A DNA stretch of 64,000 nt from Algoriphagus sp. PAP.12. Its GTDB lineage: Bacteria; Bacteroidota; Bacteroidia; Cytophagales; Cyclobacteriaceae. Made by a program: the position numbers and the translations under genes. Position 1 is the stretch's first letter. The number at the start of each line of letters is the position of its first letter. Positions 1 to 8,746 of this stretch are shown here, in pieces. The notes under the pieces are model-generated. The model had not been told where the DNA came from and did not search any database. It saw nothing but the letters and a program-made list of their open reading frames with translations. The DNA lies in the NCBI RefSeq assembly GCF_026652115.1, contig NZ_JAPPSQ010000005.1, forward strand, positions 186,001 to 250,000, in the 5' to 3' direction.

Positions 1-347
1 TCTGCAGGAGTAACGATCATTGTCGCTTCTGGATCAATAGAATGAATTTTATAACCTGCATAAGCGATACATGTGGCCGTATTTTTACGATTCGGCTCGC
101 TCAGAATCTGATGATCCTCCAGTTCAGGTAGTTGCTCCTTGACAAGTCCCACATACTTTTTGTAGGTAATCACAAAAAATTGCTCCTTATCTGCCATTCC
201 CCGAAAGCGGTCATAGGTCATTTGCAATAAAGACCTGCCAGTTCCGAGAATATCTAAAAACTGCTTGGGCTTTTTTCTTCTGCTATAAGGCCAGAAACGG
301 GACCCAATGCCCCCAGCCATGATGATTATATAGGGTCTATTTTGCAT
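1..347 (-). CDS. manC: Mannose-1-phosphate guanylyltransferase, N-terminal fragment
   Basis: Makes GDP-mannose from mannose-1-phosphate and GTP in the cytoplasm, feeding polysaccharide and LPS glycan synthesis. About 115 N-terminal residues are inside the window and the rest runs off the left edge. The nucleotidyltransferase signature AGGIGSRFWP is at residues 11-20, followed by the RRKKPKQF lysine-rich segment, and a SEPNRKNTA segment lies near residue 85, both typical of the family. The ATG (complement of 345-347) lies 7 bases after the stop of kdsD, so the two genes probably share a transcript. The family assignment is firm; whether it is a GMP-only enzyme or bifunctional cannot be seen. 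Confidence 0.85.
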   Translation of the reverse strand, partial: MQNRPYIIIMAGGIGSRFWPYSRRKKPKQFLDILGTGRSLLQMTYDRFRGMADKEQFFVITYKKYVGLVKEQLPELEDHQILSEPNRKNTATCIAYAGYKIHSIDPEATMIVTPA

Positions 348-354
348 TCAAACA

Positions 355-1323
355 TCAAACAATTCCTTCCTTCATTAACTCATGAATATGAATAAATCCT
401 GCAATATTTTCTCCATCCATCGCTACCAGCTGCGTTATATTATGATTGCGCATCATATTTAGCGCACGAATGGCATATTCGTCTTTGTCAATAGTTTTGG
501 GGCCGCGAGTCATGATATCTTCAGCTTTGAGTGAAGCTATGTCCAAAGACTTTTGAAGCATCCTTCTTAAATCCCCATCAGTAATAATTCCTAAAAGTTT
601 TCCCCCTTCATCAGCAACAGCGGTAGCTCCCAATCTCTTTCCAGAAATTTCCAAAATCACTTCTGCAAGACCCGCTTCTTTGGAAACTATTGGAACTTCG
701 TTTCCTCCGATCAAATCTGCTACCCTTAAATATAACTGTTTTCCCAAAGATCCCCCGGGATGGTATTTGGCAAAATCTTCGGATGTAAAACCACGAGCCT
801 CCAATAAACAAACCGCCAGGGCATCTCCCAATGCCAAATGGGCTGTAGTACTGGTAGTTGGTGCCAGATTGTTGGGACAAGCTTCTTCCCCAATAGTCGC
901 ATTCAATACATAATCTGCCTGTTCCGCCAAATAACTTTGAGTATTACTGACCAATGCCACCAATTTAGAGCCCAACTTTTTCAACAATGGAATTAAAACT
1001 TTGATCTCCGGAGTATTGCCACTTTTTGAAATACAAAGGACTATATCTTCATCTTGAATCATACCCAAATCCCCATGAATGGCATCAGCTGCATGCATAA
1101 ATAAGGCGGGTGTACCAGTGGAATTTAAAGTTGCAACCATCTTATTACCAATGATTGCGCTTTTTCCTACACCAGTAATTACCACCCTCCCTTTGCAGTT
1201 TAAAATCTGCTCTACACAAGCTTCAAAATCCCCATCTAAATAATCAATTAGCTTCAAAATTGCATTCGATTCATTTTGCAAGACACGAGCCGCTGTATTT
1301 CTAATATTTTTAGCTAAATTCAA
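355..1323 (-). CDS. kdsD: D-arabinose-5-phosphate isomerase, SIS plus two CBS domains (KpsF/GutQ family)
   Basis: Interconverts ribulose-5-phosphate and arabinose-5-phosphate, the first step to Kdo of the LPS inner core; cytoplasmic. At 322 residues it has the usual length. The SIS sugar-isomerase domain spans about residues 30-175, with GVGKS at 51-55 and SKSGNT at 99-104. A pair of CBS domains fills about 205-320, ending in the typical MRNHNITQLVAMD stretch. It is the first gene of a minus-strand unit with manC 7 bases downstream, joining Kdo and GDP-mannose precursor supply. A TACCTTTG element lies 30 bases upstream of the ATG. Confidence 0.9.
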   Translation of the reverse strand: MNLAKNIRNTAARVLQNESNAILKLIDYLDGDFEACVEQILNCKGRVVITGVGKSAIIGNKMVATLNSTGTPALFMHAADAIHGDLGMIQDEDIVLCISKSGNTPEIKVLIPLLKKLGSKLVALVSNTQSYLAEQADYVLNATIGEEACPNNLAPTTSTTAHLALGDALAVCLLEARGFTSEDFAKYHPGGSLGKQLYLRVADLIGGNEVPIVSKEAGLAEVILEISGKRLGATAVADEGGKLLGIITDGDLRRMLQKSLDIASLKAEDIMTRGPKTIDKDEYAIRALNMMRNHNITQLVAMDGENIAGFIHIHELMKEGIV

Positions 1324-1342
1324 TTTTACCTGCGTTAATCAC

Positions 1343-1350
1343 TAATTTTG
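1343..1350 (+). promoter_or_regulatory. Candidate -7 element for recQ
   Basis: TAATTTTG matches the Bacteroidota -7 consensus TAnnTTTG and lies 67 bases upstream of the recQ GTG. I saw no good TTG -33 element at the usual distance, so this is a weak call. Confidence 0.35.
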
Positions 1351-1352
1351 TA

Positions 1353-1360
1353 CAAAGGTA
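1353..1360 (-). promoter_or_regulatory. Candidate -7 element for kdsD-manC
   Basis: On the minus strand this reads TACCTTTG, a perfect TAnnTTTG match, 29 bases upstream of the kdsD ATG. It is back to back with the recQ element, only 2 bases apart. No convincing -33 element is visible. Confidence 0.45.
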
Positions 1361-1417
1361 TAAAAGTAATCAATCATTCCTGTACGCAGCTTTTCATACC
1401 CATAAAGCCCTGTTCAA

Positions 1418-3598
1418 GTGGAAGAAAAAGTAAAAGCAGATCTTAAGCAAATATTCGGATTTAGTAAGTTCAGAGGGAATCAGGAACCCATTGTGGACAA
1501 CTTGCTCAACCAGCGTAATACATTCGTGATTATGCCGACTGGAGCAGGAAAATCTCTCTGCTACCAACTTCCTGCAGTGGTAAAAGACGGGACAGCCATT
1601 GTGATATCTCCATTGATAGCCTTGATGAAAAATCAGGTGGATCAACTCAATGCGATCGGTATCAATGCCCATTTCCTTAATTCTACCCTCAGTAAATCTG
1701 AATCCAATAGAGTAAAATCGGAAGTTCTCAAGAAGCAAACCAAACTGCTTTATGTAGCTCCTGAGTCGCTTACCAAAGAAGAAAATATCGCATTCCTTAA
1801 ATCGGCTGAATTGAGTTTCGTTGCTATAGATGAGGCCCATTGTATATCGGAATGGGGACATGATTTCAGACCTGAATATCGAAAAATCAAGTCCATCGTA
1901 GCTCAAATAGCTCCTAACCTCCCCATAATTGCACTGACAGCAACTGCGACTCCAAAGGTGCAGCAAGACATCCAACGAAACTTGCAGATGGAAGAAGCGG
2001 ATTTATTCAAGTCCTCTTTTAACCGAACGAATCTATTCTATGAAGTTCGGCCAAAAGTGAAGAATGACACCAAAAAGCATCTGATCAAGTTTATCAAATC
2101 CCACAAAGGCAAGTCGGGCATCATCTATTGCCTAAGCCGAAAAAAAGTGGAAGAAATAGCGAATCTGTTGCAAGTCAATCAAATCAACGCGGCACCTTAT
2201 CATGCGGGTTTAGACTCCTCAGTTAGGATCAAAAACCAGGATGACTTCCTTAATGAGGAAGTAGATGTAATCGTGGCGACAATCGCATTTGGGATGGGGA
2301 TTGACAAACCAGATGTCCGATACGTCATCCATTATGATGTGCCTAAATCTCTGGAAGGCTACTATCAGGAAACAGGAAGAGCAGGTAGAGATGGATTAGA
2401 AGGTCATTGTTTGATGTTCTATAGATATGAGGACATTATCAAGCTGGACAAATTCAACAAAGACAAGGCTGTTACTGAACGAGAAAATGCCAAAATCCTT
2501 CTTCAGGAAATGGCAGCGTATGCGGAAACTGGAGTATGTCGAAGAAAATTCATCCTAAATTATTTCGGAGAAACACTCGACGAAGATTGTGGCTATTGCG
2601 ATAATTGTAAGCGAGAAAGAGAAACATTCGAAGGGATGGATTACCTCCTTCTGGCTCTTCAAGCCGCACAGCAAACCAATGAAAGATTTGGTTTGGAGCA
2701 TTTGGTGAAAGTATTGATCGGGGAGATAACGGATTATGTATCTAGCTATAAACACGATCAATTAGAAGTCTTCGGCAAAGGAAAAGAAGAATCCGAAAAA
2801 CTCTGGACTTCTGTCCTGAGACAAGCCTTAGTGATGAACCTGCTTGCAAAGGACATAGAAAACTATGGAGTATTAAAAATCACTCCAAAAGGACACGGCT
2901 TCCTTTCAGCGCCTTATTCAGCAAACCTGTATAAGGACCATGATTTTGAGAAAGAAATGGAGAATGAGCAACCGGAATTGGAGGTTTCTTCGGGAGGTAT
3001 TGCTTATGACGAAAAGCTTTTTGAGTTACTAAAAGCTGAAAGAAAAAAAGTAGCCCGTTCGAAAAACCTACCGCCTTATGTCATCTTCCAAGACCCTTCA
3101 TTGGAAGAAATGGCTACCGTTTACCCTACGACTCGTGATGAATTAGCTCAAATTAACGGGGTTGGAATGGGAAAAGTGGCTAAATTTGGGTCACCTTTTC
3201 TAAAACTCATTGCGAGTTATGTAGAAGAGAATGAAATCGAGACCGCTTCGGATGTGGTTGTTAAATCCTCCGGAACCCGCTCAAAGGTCAAGATTTCGAT
3301 AATCCAGCAAATCGACCGCAAGATTGACCTGGACGAGATTGCAGAAAATCTCAACATTAGTATGGGAGAATTGCTTCAAGAAATTGAGCAAATCACCTAC
3401 AGCGGAACTAAACTAAACATCGATTACTACATTCATCATATCATGGATGAGGAGCGGGAAGACATCCTCCATGATTATTTTATGAGTGCGGAAAGCGATA
3501 ATATAAAGGCAGCTTTGGATGAATTGGAAGATGAAGATTTCGCAGAAGATGAATTGCGTGTCTACAGAATCAAATTCATATCCGAGCATGCCAATTAA
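1418..3598 (+). CDS. recQ: ATP-dependent DNA helicase RecQ
   Basis: 3'-5' superfamily 2 helicase for recombination and stalled-fork repair. The P-loop TGAGKS is at residues 41-46 and the DEAH box, followed by CISEWGHDFR, is near 138-141. Zinc-binding cysteines (CRRKF ... CGYCDNC) lie at about 374-396. An HRDC domain sits near 554-620 and a helix-turn-helix-like acidic extension forms the last ~100 residues, an arrangement common in Bacteroidota RecQ. The start is GTG: an in-frame stop lies 15 bases upstream, so no ATG can precede it, and the protein begins just before the conserved FGFSKFRGNQE. purD starts 14 bases after the stop. Confidence 0.95.
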   Translation: MEEKVKADLKQIFGFSKFRGNQEPIVDNLLNQRNTFVIMPTGAGKSLCYQLPAVVKDGTAIVISPLIALMKNQVDQLNAIGINAHFLNSTLSKSESNRVKSEVLKKQTKLLYVAPESLTKEENIAFLKSAELSFVAIDEAHCISEWGHDFRPEYRKIKSIVAQIAPNLPIIALTATATPKVQQDIQRNLQMEEADLFKSSFNRTNLFYEVRPKVKNDTKKHLIKFIKSHKGKSGIIYCLSRKKVEEIANLLQVNQINAAPYHAGLDSSVRIKNQDDFLNEEVDVIVATIAFGMGIDKPDVRYVIHYDVPKSLEGYYQETGRAGRDGLEGHCLMFYRYEDIIKLDKFNKDKAVTERENAKILLQEMAAYAETGVCRRKFILNYFGETLDEDCGYCDNCKRERETFEGMDYLLLALQAAQQTNERFGLEHLVKVLIGEITDYVSSYKHDQLEVFGKGKEESEKLWTSVLRQALVMNLLAKDIENYGVLKITPKGHGFLSAPYSANLYKDHDFEKEMENEQPELEVSSGGIAYDEKLFELLKAERKKVARSKNLPPYVIFQDPSLEEMATVYPTTRDELAQINGVGMGKVAKFGSPFLKLIASYVEENEIETASDVVVKSSGTRSKVKISIIQQIDRKIDLDEIAENLNISMGELLQEIEQITYSGTKLNIDYYIHHIMDEEREDILHDYFMSAESDNIKAALDELEDEDFAEDELRVYRIKFISEHAN

Positions 3599-3612
3599 AC
3601 TGATCTAATTCA

Positions 3613-4902
3613 ATGAATATACTCTTATTGGGTAGCGGAGGTAGAGAACACGCCTTCGCATGGAAGATTGTACAAAGTCCAAAGTGCACCAATCTTTATG
3701 TAGCTCCTGGAAATGCAGGAACTTCAGAAATCGCTACCAATTTACCACTTGCAGTTACTGATTTCACAGGAATCAAACAGGTGATTTTGGACAAATCCAT
3801 CGATTTAGTAGTAGTAGGACCTGAAGAACCATTGGTAAAAGGCTTGGTTGACTTCTTGTTTTCTGAAGAAGAGACTAAGTCAATACCTGTGGTAGGACCT
3901 TCTCAATTGGGTGCGACTTTGGAAGGAAGCAAAGACTTTTCCAAGCGATTTATGCAAAGGAATAATGTTCCCACTGCAGCTTATGAAACGTTCGATTCCA
4001 ATCAACTGGAAGAAGGATTGGCCTATTTGGAGAAACAATCACTTCCTATCGTACTAAAAGCCGATGGCCTAGCGGCTGGAAAAGGAGTTTTGATCTGCGA
4101 AACTTTAGAAGATGCCAAAGCTTCCCTGAAAGAAATGCTTTTGGATCAAAAATTTGGTGAAGCTTCTTCCAAAGTAGTTATTGAAGAATTTTTGACTGGC
4201 ATCGAGCTATCTGTCTTTGTAGCCACTGATGGTAAGAATTACAAAATTTTACCTGAGGCCAAAGATTACAAAAGAATCGGTGAAGGAGATACCGGATTGA
4301 ATACCGGAGGAATGGGAGCGGTAACCCCTGTGATTTTTGCCGATAAAGATTTCATGGCAAAAGTTGAAGAAAAGGTTGTTCAGCCGACAGTTGCAGGACT
4401 AGCATCTGAAGATATCCCTTACAAAGGCTTTTTGTTTATTGGTTTGATGAACAATAAAGGAGAACCTTATGTCATCGAGTACAATGTGAGGATGGGAGAT
4501 CCAGAGACAGAAGCTGTACTTCCACGTATCGAAAGTGATTTTGTTGATTTATTATGGGGGATTGGAACAGGATCATTGAAGGACTATGAGCTTTCTCTTT
4601 CCAGTGATTATGCTACCACAGTCGTCATGGTTAGTGGTGGATATCCAGGTTCTTATGAAAAGGGATTTGAAATTTCTTTGCCTAGCTCTGTTGAGAATGC
4701 CACTATATTCCATGCTGGAACTGCATTGAATGCTGAAGGCAAAGTCGTAAATCAGGGAGGCAGAGTCATAGCGGTAACAGGAAGAGGAAAGGATCTTGAA
4801 ACCTCTCTAAAGAACACCTTTGCGGTGGTTGAGCAAATCAATTGGGATAAGGCATATTATCGTAAAGATATTGGCCAGGACATCCTGAAACTGATCAAAT
4901 AA
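3613..4902 (+). CDS. purD: Phosphoribosylamine--glycine ligase
   Basis: Second step of purine synthesis: ATP-dependent ligation of glycine to phosphoribosylamine to give GAR; cytoplasmic. The 429-residue length fits the family. It starts MNILLLGSGGREHAFAWK (N domain), then has the ATP-grasp core with VLKADGLAAGKGV and, later, GGMGAVTP and EYNVRMGDPETE, the metal-binding signature. It follows recQ by 14 bases and precedes ricT by 37, so the three are probably cotranscribed. purN and purH lie about 20 kb away at 25,191-27,394 and are not part of this unit. Confidence 0.96.
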   Translation: MNILLLGSGGREHAFAWKIVQSPKCTNLYVAPGNAGTSEIATNLPLAVTDFTGIKQVILDKSIDLVVVGPEEPLVKGLVDFLFSEEETKSIPVVGPSQLGATLEGSKDFSKRFMQRNNVPTAAYETFDSNQLEEGLAYLEKQSLPIVLKADGLAAGKGVLICETLEDAKASLKEMLLDQKFGEASSKVVIEEFLTGIELSVFVATDGKNYKILPEAKDYKRIGEGDTGLNTGGMGAVTPVIFADKDFMAKVEEKVVQPTVAGLASEDIPYKGFLFIGLMNNKGEPYVIEYNVRMGDPETEAVLPRIESDFVDLLWGIGTGSLKDYELSLSSDYATTVVMVSGGYPGSYEKGFEISLPSSVENATIFHAGTALNAEGKVVNQGGRVIAVTGRGKDLETSLKNTFAVVEQINWDKAYYRKDIGQDILKLIK

Positions 4903-4939
4903 ACCCAAATAAACGAGGGCTTATGCCCCATTGATATAT

Positions 4940-6463
4940 ATGTCTGGATGTAGTAGCTGCTCGACTTCCTCAGGAGGTACCGGAGGTTGCCAAAACAATG
5001 GAACTTGCGGAACGAGCGATTGTAATAAAATGAACTCTTTCGATTGGTTGAGCCACATGGGTATACCCCAAGTGGACAATTTTGATATTGTCGAAGTGAA
5101 GTTCAAAGGCGGGAGGAAAGATTACTACAGAAATGTAGACTATTTATCCTTGACCACAGGAGATCCTGTGGTTGTAGACGTTCCCAGTGGACACCATATT
5201 GGGTACGTATCCCTGCAAGGTGAACTGGTTCGCCTTCAAATGCAAAAGCGTAAAATCAAGGATGACGACAATATCCTTCGCATTTATCGAATAGCCAATC
5301 AAAAGGATATCGAAAAATGGGAAGAATCCAAAAATAGAGAAATCCCTACCCTTTATAGATGTCGACAAATTGTTGATGAGTTGGGTCTCAAAATGAAGAT
5401 GTCTGACATTGAATTTCAGGCTGATAACTCAAAGGCAACTTTCTATTATTCTGCAGATGAACGGGTTGATTTTAGAGAGTTGATCAAAGTTTTGGCATCC
5501 GAATTCCGAATTCGAGTAGAAATGCGCCAAATCAGCCTTCGCCAGGAAGCAGGAAGGCTGGGAGGAATTGGAGTCTGTGGTCGAGAGCTTTGTTGTTCTA
5601 CATGGTTGGTTGATTTCAAAAATGTCAGCACATCGGCTGCTAGATATCAAAATCTATCCTTAAATCCAGGAAAACTTAGCGGTCAATGTGGTAGGTTGAA
5701 ATGCTGTCTAAACTATGAGTTGGACACCTACATGGACGCGATCAAAGACATCCCTACCATAGAAAAACCACTTCAAACAGAGCAAGGGATAGCTAAACTT
5801 CAGAAGACGGATATCTTCCGAAAATTGATGTGGTTTAGCTACAATAATGATAATGACTGGCACAGCATCAATTGTGAGAGAGTTAAGGAGATTCAAGAAT
5901 TGAATGCTAAAGGAGTAAAAGTATTCAACCTCCAGTTCAATGAATCTTCAGATATTGAAGATATTGCTGCACAATCTACCCGTGAGCTTGAGCTTCTGGA
6001 TAAAAAATTCGCCAAGAAAAAAAGGAGAAAAAAACCAAGAAATAGGGCTCAAGGAAATCAGCAGGAAGCTCAAAATACTGCTCCTGAGCAAAAAAGCCCA
6101 GCACCTGAAAGAAAACCAAGACCGGAAAGACAGGGAAGAAAACCTAATCCTCCGAAAAACTCAGACTCTGAAAAACAGGCTACGTCTCCTTCACCACAGG
6201 GAGATGCAGGTAATCAGGAAAATAAAAAACGCAGAAATAAAAGGAGAAAACCAAGGAATCCACAAAGTCAGAATTCCCCAAACCAGGGAAACCAGAATCA
6301 GGGTTCTCAAAATCAAAACCCTCAGAAACAGCCCCCTCAAAACCAACAGTCTAAGTCTTCTGGTTCTGGAGAGGGTAAGCCAAATGGTCCAAAAAAAGAG
6401 GGTAAGAGAAGATTCCCTCCAAGAAAAAACCAAAACCCCAATAACAATTCCGGAAATGAATAA
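4940..6463 (+). CDS. ricT: PSP1-domain iron-sulfur regulatory protein (RicT/YaaT family) with long basic, Q/N-rich tail
   Basis: PSP1-family protein; in Bacillus the RicT homolog forms an Fe-S-binding complex affecting RNase Y and development, while the role in Bacteroidota is less clear. I take the ATG at 4940 (507 residues) rather than the TTG nine bases earlier. The N terminus is cysteine-rich (CSSCSTSSGGTGGC). The conserved core includes GGIGVCGRELCCSTWL and GQCGRLKCCLNYE, the cysteine motifs of the family. From about residue 357 the protein becomes a low-complexity tail rich in K, R, P, Q and N, suggestive of nucleic-acid binding or disorder. Its last 8 bases overlap gldH. Confidence 0.85.
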   Translation: MSGCSSCSTSSGGTGGCQNNGTCGTSDCNKMNSFDWLSHMGIPQVDNFDIVEVKFKGGRKDYYRNVDYLSLTTGDPVVVDVPSGHHIGYVSLQGELVRLQMQKRKIKDDDNILRIYRIANQKDIEKWEESKNREIPTLYRCRQIVDELGLKMKMSDIEFQADNSKATFYYSADERVDFRELIKVLASEFRIRVEMRQISLRQEAGRLGGIGVCGRELCCSTWLVDFKNVSTSAARYQNLSLNPGKLSGQCGRLKCCLNYELDTYMDAIKDIPTIEKPLQTEQGIAKLQKTDIFRKLMWFSYNNDNDWHSINCERVKEIQELNAKGVKVFNLQFNESSDIEDIAAQSTRELELLDKKFAKKKRRKKPRNRAQGNQQEAQNTAPEQKSPAPERKPRPERQGRKPNPPKNSDSEKQATSPSPQGDAGNQENKKRRNKRRKPRNPQSQNSPNQGNQNQGSQNQNPQKQPPQNQQSKSSGSGEGKPNGPKKEGKRRFPPRKNQNPNNNSGNE

Positions 6464-6914
6464 ATCTGTATTTTGGGGAATACTAATGATTCTAGCCTTT
6501 GGGAGCTCCTGCTCTGAAGATCGCTTATATGAAGACTATATTCCTTTAGACAATGTCTCAGGATGGAATCAGAATGATAGTTTAAGGTTTGAATTAGGTG
6601 ATGTAGTAATCTCTGGAAAGACTTCCCTGTTAGCTATTCGATTCACTGACAATTATCCATTCTCCAACTTCTATGTGAGGATATTGGCAAAGGATTCCAG
6701 CAATCAGATTTTGGAAAACAAATTGATTAATGTTCCTTTATTTGATTCAAAAACGGGTGAGCCTCTGGGAGAAGGATTTGGAAGCACCTATACAAAGTAT
6801 GATACCCTTCCAATCCAATTCAAACAAGGCACAAATTCTCTCACTCTTTTACAATACATGAGGCAGGAAACTCTTCCCGGAATTGAGGCTGCGGGAATAA
6901 AGATTTTACCATAA
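6456..6914 (+). CDS. gldH: Gliding-motility lipoprotein GldH
   Basis: Lipoprotein of the Bacteroidota gliding/type IX secretion-associated set, anchored in the periplasm or outer membrane. The 152-residue product begins MNKSVFWGILMILAFGSSCS, a lipoprotein signal with Cys19. The body matches the GldH pattern (RLYEDYIPL near the start, YVRILAKDSS, LGEGFGSTYTKYDTLP and the LLQYMRQ...LPGI end). The reading frame stays open upstream to 5940, but that part lies in another frame of ricT; the lipoprotein signal fixes the start at 6456, overlapping the ricT stop by 8 bases. This suggests translational coupling. A strong terminator follows at once. Confidence 0.85.
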   Translation: MNKSVFWGILMILAFGSSCSEDRLYEDYIPLDNVSGWNQNDSLRFELGDVVISGKTSLLAIRFTDNYPFSNFYVRILAKDSSNQILENKLINVPLFDSKTGEPLGEGFGSTYTKYDTLPIQFKQGTNSLTLLQYMRQETLPGIEAAGIKILP

Positions 6915-6948
6915 AAAAAGCTCCTGATTCAATAATCAGGAGCTTTTT
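6915..6948. terminator. Bidirectional terminator between gldH and pgi
   Basis: Perfect 15-bp stem (arms 6915-6929 and 6934-6948) with loop CAAT. The stem ends in A/T runs on both sides, so it can serve both the recQ-gldH unit and the convergent pgi. Confidence 0.9.
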
Positions 6949-6965
6949 ACTTTTATTATGGATTG

Positions 6966-8609
6966 TTATCTCATTTTCTTATAGGCATTGATCAATCCAT
7001 TGGTTGATCCATCATGACTTGTAATTTCTTCCTCATTATTCAGTTCCGGAAGGATGCCATTGGCTAGGACTTTTCCTAACTCTACCCCCCACTGATCAAA
7101 GCTGAAGATGTTCCAAATAGCTCCCTGAACAAAAATCTTATGTTCATACATCGCGATTAGCATCCCAAGTGTATATGGAGTGATTTTCTTAACCAACATT
7201 GAATTGGTTGGTCTATTTCCTTCAAACACTCGATGAGGTCCTATTTGATCAATTTGTTCCAAAGATTTCCCTGCTTTATTCATTTCGGCACGAACCTCCT
7301 CCAATGTCTTTCCTTTCATCAAAGCCTCAGTTTGGGCAAAGAAGTTAGAAAGAAGCTTAGGATGATGGTCTCCGATCGGATTATGAGAAATCGCCGGAGC
7401 AATGAAATCACAAGGTATCAGATGAGTTCCTTGATGAATTAATTGGTAAAAAGCATGCTGACCATTTGTACCTGGCTCTCCCCAAATGATAGGTCCAGTG
7501 GTATAATTCACCTTTTCTCCATCTCTTGCCACATATTTGCCATTACTTTCCATATTTCCTTGTTGGAAATAGGCTGCAAATCGGTGCATGTATTGATCAT
7601 AAGGCAAAATAGCTTCAGAAGCAGCTCCTAAGAAATTGGTGTTCCAAATACCTATGAGCGCCAATAGTACCGGAATATTTCTATCAAATTGAGAATGTCT
7701 GAAATGTTCATCCATGGCATGGGCACCAGCCAACAATTGTTCAAAATTGTCAAATCCAATTGCGCATGCGATAGGCAATCCAATAGCGGACCACAGGGAA
7801 TATCTTCCTCCTACCCAATCCCAAAACTCAAACATGTTTTGAGGATCGATCCCGAAAGCTTCAACACCTTTCAGGTTTGTGGACAAGGCTACAAAATGTT
7901 TCGCTACTGCAGCTTCATCTTTCGCGTGATCAAGAAACCAATTTCTAGCTGAATGAGCATTGGTCATGGTTTCCTGGGTTGTAAATGTCTTAGATGCTAT
8001 GAAGAACATCGTAGTCTCCGGATCGACTTTTTTCAATGTCTCAACGATATGGGTTCCATCGACATTGGAAACAAAGAAAATTTCCAAGTTTTCAGCCTGA
8101 TAGGGTTTCAAAGCTTCGGTAACCATCACCGGACCTAAATCAGATCCACCAATTCCGATATTTACCAAACTCTTGATCGGCTTTCCAGTATATCCCAACC
8201 ATTTTCCGCTATGGACTTTATCCGCAAAAACCTTCATTTTTTCAAGAACTGCGGTGACATCTTCCATCACATTGTGACCATCCACATAAACGGCTCGATC
8301 ACTTCTATTTCTCAATGCAGTATGTAAAACAGCGCGATCTTCTGTTTGATTGATATGCTTGCCTTCAAACATGGCTTCAATAGCCACATGAAGCTCTGTT
8401 TCTCTCGCTAGATCCAAAAGGGCATCGCGAATCTCATCATTGATGCGGTTTTTGGAATAATCAACCAACAGATCTTCCAATTGGATACTGTATCGTTCAA
8501 AACGCTCTCTTTCCTCAAAAAGTGAAAGAATCTGTAAGTCTTTGTACTTATCTGCCAGTTCAACTAGTCTTTCCCAAGCAGGTGTTGTCGTAGGGTTAAT
8601 AACGTTCAT
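6966..8609 (-). CDS. pgi: Glucose-6-phosphate isomerase
   Basis: Interconverts glucose-6-phosphate and fructose-6-phosphate in glycolysis and gluconeogenesis; cytoplasmic. The 547-residue length is that of the long bacterial/eukaryotic PGI. Both PGI signatures are present: [15 protein letters not shown] in the middle and [16 protein letters not shown] near the C terminus. GIGGSDLGP and the ESNGK segment of the sugar-phosphate site are also intact. It is a single gene between terminators, convergent with gldH. A TAAATTTG element lies 26 bases upstream of the ATG. Confidence 0.97.
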   Translation of the reverse strand: MNVINPTTTPAWERLVELADKYKDLQILSLFEERERFERYSIQLEDLLVDYSKNRINDEIRDALLDLARETELHVAIEAMFEGKHINQTEDRAVLHTALRNRSDRAVYVDGHNVMEDVTAVLEKMKVFADKVHSGKWLGYTGKPIKSLVNIGIGGSDLGPVMVTEALKPYQAENLEIFFVSNVDGTHIVETLKKVDPETTMFFIASKTFTTQETMTNAHSARNWFLDHAKDEAAVAKHFVALSTNLKGVEAFGIDPQNMFEFWDWVGGRYSLWSAIGLPIACAIGFDNFEQLLAGAHAMDEHFRHSQFDRNIPVLLALIGIWNTNFLGAASEAILPYDQYMHRFAAYFQQGNMESNGKYVARDGEKVNYTTGPIIWGEPGTNGQHAFYQLIHQGTHLIPCDFIAPAISHNPIGDHHPKLLSNFFAQTEALMKGKTLEEVRAEMNKAGKSLEQIDQIGPHRVFEGNRPTNSMLVKKITPYTLGMLIAMYEHKIFVQGAIWNIFSFDQWGVELGKVLANGILPELNNEEEITSHDGSTNGLINAYKKMR

Positions 8610-8634
8610 TATAGGTTATGATAGGAATGAACAA

Positions 8635-8642
8635 CAAATTTA
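8635..8642 (-). promoter_or_regulatory. Candidate -7 element for pgi
   Basis: Minus-strand TAAATTTG fits TAnnTTTG, 26 bases upstream of the pgi ATG. No clear -33 TTG at 17-23 bases is visible, so confidence is modest. Confidence 0.35.
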
Positions 8643-8713
8643 AGATTTATCCCCAAGGGGAAAAGAAGAGATTGAATTTTGAATCTGTCCATTCATACTT
8701 TGTATAAAAAAAT

Positions 8714-8739
8714 TAAAGGGGCCTATTACAGCCCCTTTA
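8714..8739 (-). terminator. Terminator of acnA
   Basis: A 9-bp stem rich in G:C (arms 8714-8722 and 8731-8739) with an 8-base loop. On the minus strand it is followed by a run of eight T, and it lies just after the acnA stop. Confidence 0.85.
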
Positions 8740-8746
8740 TTAATAA

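Noticed and set aside
5940..6914. Long plus-strand frame of 324 residues covering the ricT tail and gldH
   Set aside because: The first 172 codons are an out-of-frame reading of the lysine-rich ricT tail; the real gene starts at 6456, where a lipoprotein signal begins.
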